A DNA stretch of 15,719 nucleotides from Promethearchaeia archaeon. Its GTDB lineage: Archaea > Asgardarchaeota > Lokiarchaeia > Sigyniarchaeales > SOKP01. This document shows positions 14,843-15,719 of the stretch, one piece after another. Below the pieces are notes generated by a model, which did no database searches, was not told the origin of the DNA, and saw only the letters and a list, made by a program, of their open reading frames with translations. The position numbers and the translations under genes were made by a program. Each line of letters begins with the position of its first letter. The first letter of the stretch is position 1. The DNA is taken from the NCBI GenBank assembly GCA_029856295.1, contig JAHQWS010000302.1, positions 1 through 15,719 on the forward strand. Reading direction: 5' to 3'.

Positions 14843-15403
14843 AATGATACCTGTAAAATTGATGCAAAAATTGACTGCAACAAATTAAGAATAAAAGGCG
14901 AGAGAATAGACAATTTAAGATATATAATAAAAATCTCAAAAGACTATATTCATAGAACCGTTTTTGAATGGGCTCATTGGGAACTTAATGGATATAAGGA
15001 TATTGAGGCTTTACCACAGTATAGAAAATTAAATGTTCAAGTACGTAAACAAGTATCCACTTGGGTTAGAGAAAGAGAATATGAGAAGGTAATAGATTTT
15101 ATAAGGCCCATTGAAGAGGTTGTGAAATTCTCTGAAAATGAATTTTCTAAGTATAATACAACAAATATATGGGGATTTCCGCTTACGTATTTCATTTATA
15201 AGTCAGAATTTTATAAAATTTTAAATGGTGTAATAGGAGGGGTAAAAGAAATTATGTTTAAAATTAAAAGAGATTTAAATGCCGTTCCAATAGACTTGAG
15301 TTTTATTGAAAATGACGCTTATAGGGAATATAAATCAAAATTGAGAAATAAATTATTTAAAATCTCCCAGGGTTGTTTTGATAATTATTTAATGGACTAT
15401 TAA
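14843..15403 (+). pseudogene. start-less coding-like frame, probable broken gene
   Basis: One plus-strand frame is open from just after TAA 14840-14842 to TAA 15401-15403, about 186 codons. It has no ATG, GTG or TTG until GTG 15122, so only the last 93 residues have a conventional start. The part before that GTG reads like protein (for example RTVFEWAHWELNGYKDIEA and RKQVSTWVREREYEKVIDF), with no break in character at 15122. This suggests a gene that lost its 5' end or suffered a frameshift. An ATG in another frame at 14844 opens MIPVKLMQKLTATN and stops at 14886-14888; one frameshift near 14878 would join it to this frame. An ATG at 15254 has GGAGGGG 11 nt before it and would give a 49-residue protein. 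I recognise no family. It is soluble, rich in aromatic and charged residues, and mostly helical by appearance. Confidence 0.5.
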
Positions 15404-15421
15404 TTTAATTACTAACCTAAT

Positions 15422-15437
15422 TTTTCTTAGCTGCAAA
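15422..15437. repeat. imperfect direct repeat, copy 1
   Basis: TTTTCTTAGCTGCAAA matches 14 of 16 bases with copy 2 at 15532-15547, and both are followed by similar AT-rich DNA ending in TAAATTT. The copies lie 110 nt apart in the gap between the broken frame and the last gene. Possibly duplicated upstream control DNA; chance is not excluded. Confidence 0.3.
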
Positions 15438-15531
15438 CCTATAAAAAATTAATATATTTAAATTTCTCTATGAATTATGGCATGCTTAAAAAAAATTTGG
15501 CATAAATATTCTTTTCCTTAAAATAAAATTA

Positions 15532-15547
15532 TTTTCCTAGATGCAAA
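15532..15547. repeat. imperfect direct repeat, copy 2
   Basis: TTTTCCTAGATGCAAA, the second copy of the repeat at 15422-15437, lies 74 nt before the start of the last gene. Confidence 0.3.
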
Positions 15548-15589
15548 AGATTATATAATTGGATTTAGATATTAAATTTGTTTTACAAT

Positions 15590-15599
15590 TTTATAAAAA
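15590..15599 (+). promoter_or_regulatory. TATA-like box for the last gene
   Basis: TTTATAAAAA lies 22-31 nt before ATG 15621, the spacing expected for an archaeal TATA box with transcription starting at or just before the start codon. No Shine-Dalgarno is seen, which fits a leaderless mRNA. Confidence 0.45.
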
Positions 15600-15620
15600 G
15601 CATTATAAGAGATAGCAATC

Positions 15621-15719
15621 ATGGTATTAGGTCTAGCACTATTAAGTTGGGATGAAATATTGGGCTCCGTTATAGATTTTAAATACCCAAAGGATCTAAG
15701 TTTGTCCCCTGATTTAGTT
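15621..15719 (+). CDS. N-terminus of a protein, possibly longin/roadblock-like (partial)
   Basis: ATG 15621 opens a frame that runs off the window after 33 codons. It begins MVLGLALLSWDEILGSVIDF and continues KYPKDL..., a hydrophobic strand, a WDE..G turn, a second strand and a YP. A strand followed by a turn and a second strand at the very N-terminus, with W-D-x-x-x-G, is how longin and roadblock-like domains of Asgard archaea often begin; those proteins accompany small GTPases. With 33 residues this is only a suggestion. The start is supported by the TATA-like box 22-31 nt upstream. The gene has its own promoter and no upstream partner on the same strand apart from the broken frame. Confidence 0.55.
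   Translation, partial: MVLGLALLSWDEILGSVIDFKYPKDLSLSPDLV

Noticed and set aside
14843..15403. Possible transposase (IS605 TnpB-like) remnant
   Set aside because: No DDE or RuvC-like motif, no zinc-finger Cys pairs, and no convincing match to the TnpB N-terminal pattern; left as unrecognised.
1..15719. tRNA genes, rRNA genes, CRISPR arrays and insertion sequences
   Set aside because: No GC-rich cloverleaf-like segment, no regularly spaced repeats and no transposase with terminal repeats were seen on either strand by eye.

Overview
The window is an AT-rich stretch of an archaeal chromosome. The archaeal identity rests on a ribosomal/RNA polymerase operon in the order Rpo3 - eL18 - uL13 - uS9, on a Clp1/Grc3-type polynucleotide kinase, on a Mut7-C RNase-domain protein with a zinc ribbon, and on many short intergenic gaps with TATA-like boxes about 25-30 nt before the start codon. 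The mix of these genes with a GPH sugar transporter, a membrane-fused alpha/beta hydrolase and shikimate genes, plus the N-terminus of the last gene, fits an Asgard (Lokiarchaeia-like) archaeon. That lineage assignment is inference; no marker here proves it.

Layout. 1-135: the tail of an unrecognised plus-strand gene. 246-2810 (minus): FmdE-like protein, GNAT acetyltransferase, Clp1/Grc3 kinase and a tiny membrane protein, in transcription order. 2881-3354 (plus): Mut7-C protein, divergent from FmdE and convergent with a 77-residue helical protein (3365-3598, minus). 3761-5011 (plus): Gfo/Idh/MocA oxidoreductase, tail-to-tail with chorismate synthase (5027-6136, minus). 6272-9583 (minus): GPH/MFS transporter and an alpha/beta hydrolase fused to a polytopic membrane domain. 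9685-11010 (plus): EPSP synthase. 11066-14691 (minus): uS9, uL13, eL18, Rpo3 and serine hydroxymethyltransferase (listed in coordinate order; transcription runs the other way). 14843-15403 (plus): an unrecognised reading frame that looks coding but has no normal start over its first half, so probably a broken gene. 15621-15719 (plus): the start of a gene running off the window.

How the genes work together. AroA and AroC catalyse the last two steps to chorismate, but they are separated by a transporter and a hydrolase and lie on opposite strands, so they are not one operon. The Rpo3-eL18-uL13-uS9 genes form the one clear operon, with a Shine-Dalgarno sequence for uS9 built into the last two codons of uL13. 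GlyA lies upstream on the same strand, separated by 90 nt that hold two inverted repeats.

Most of the window is ordinary housekeeping and metabolism, and I do not see a convincing new multi-gene system. The most noteworthy points are the shortened P-loop in the Clp1/Grc3 kinase, the hydrolase-membrane fusion, the start-less reading frame near 15 kb, the paired inverted repeats around glyA and rpo3, and the truncated gene at the right edge.
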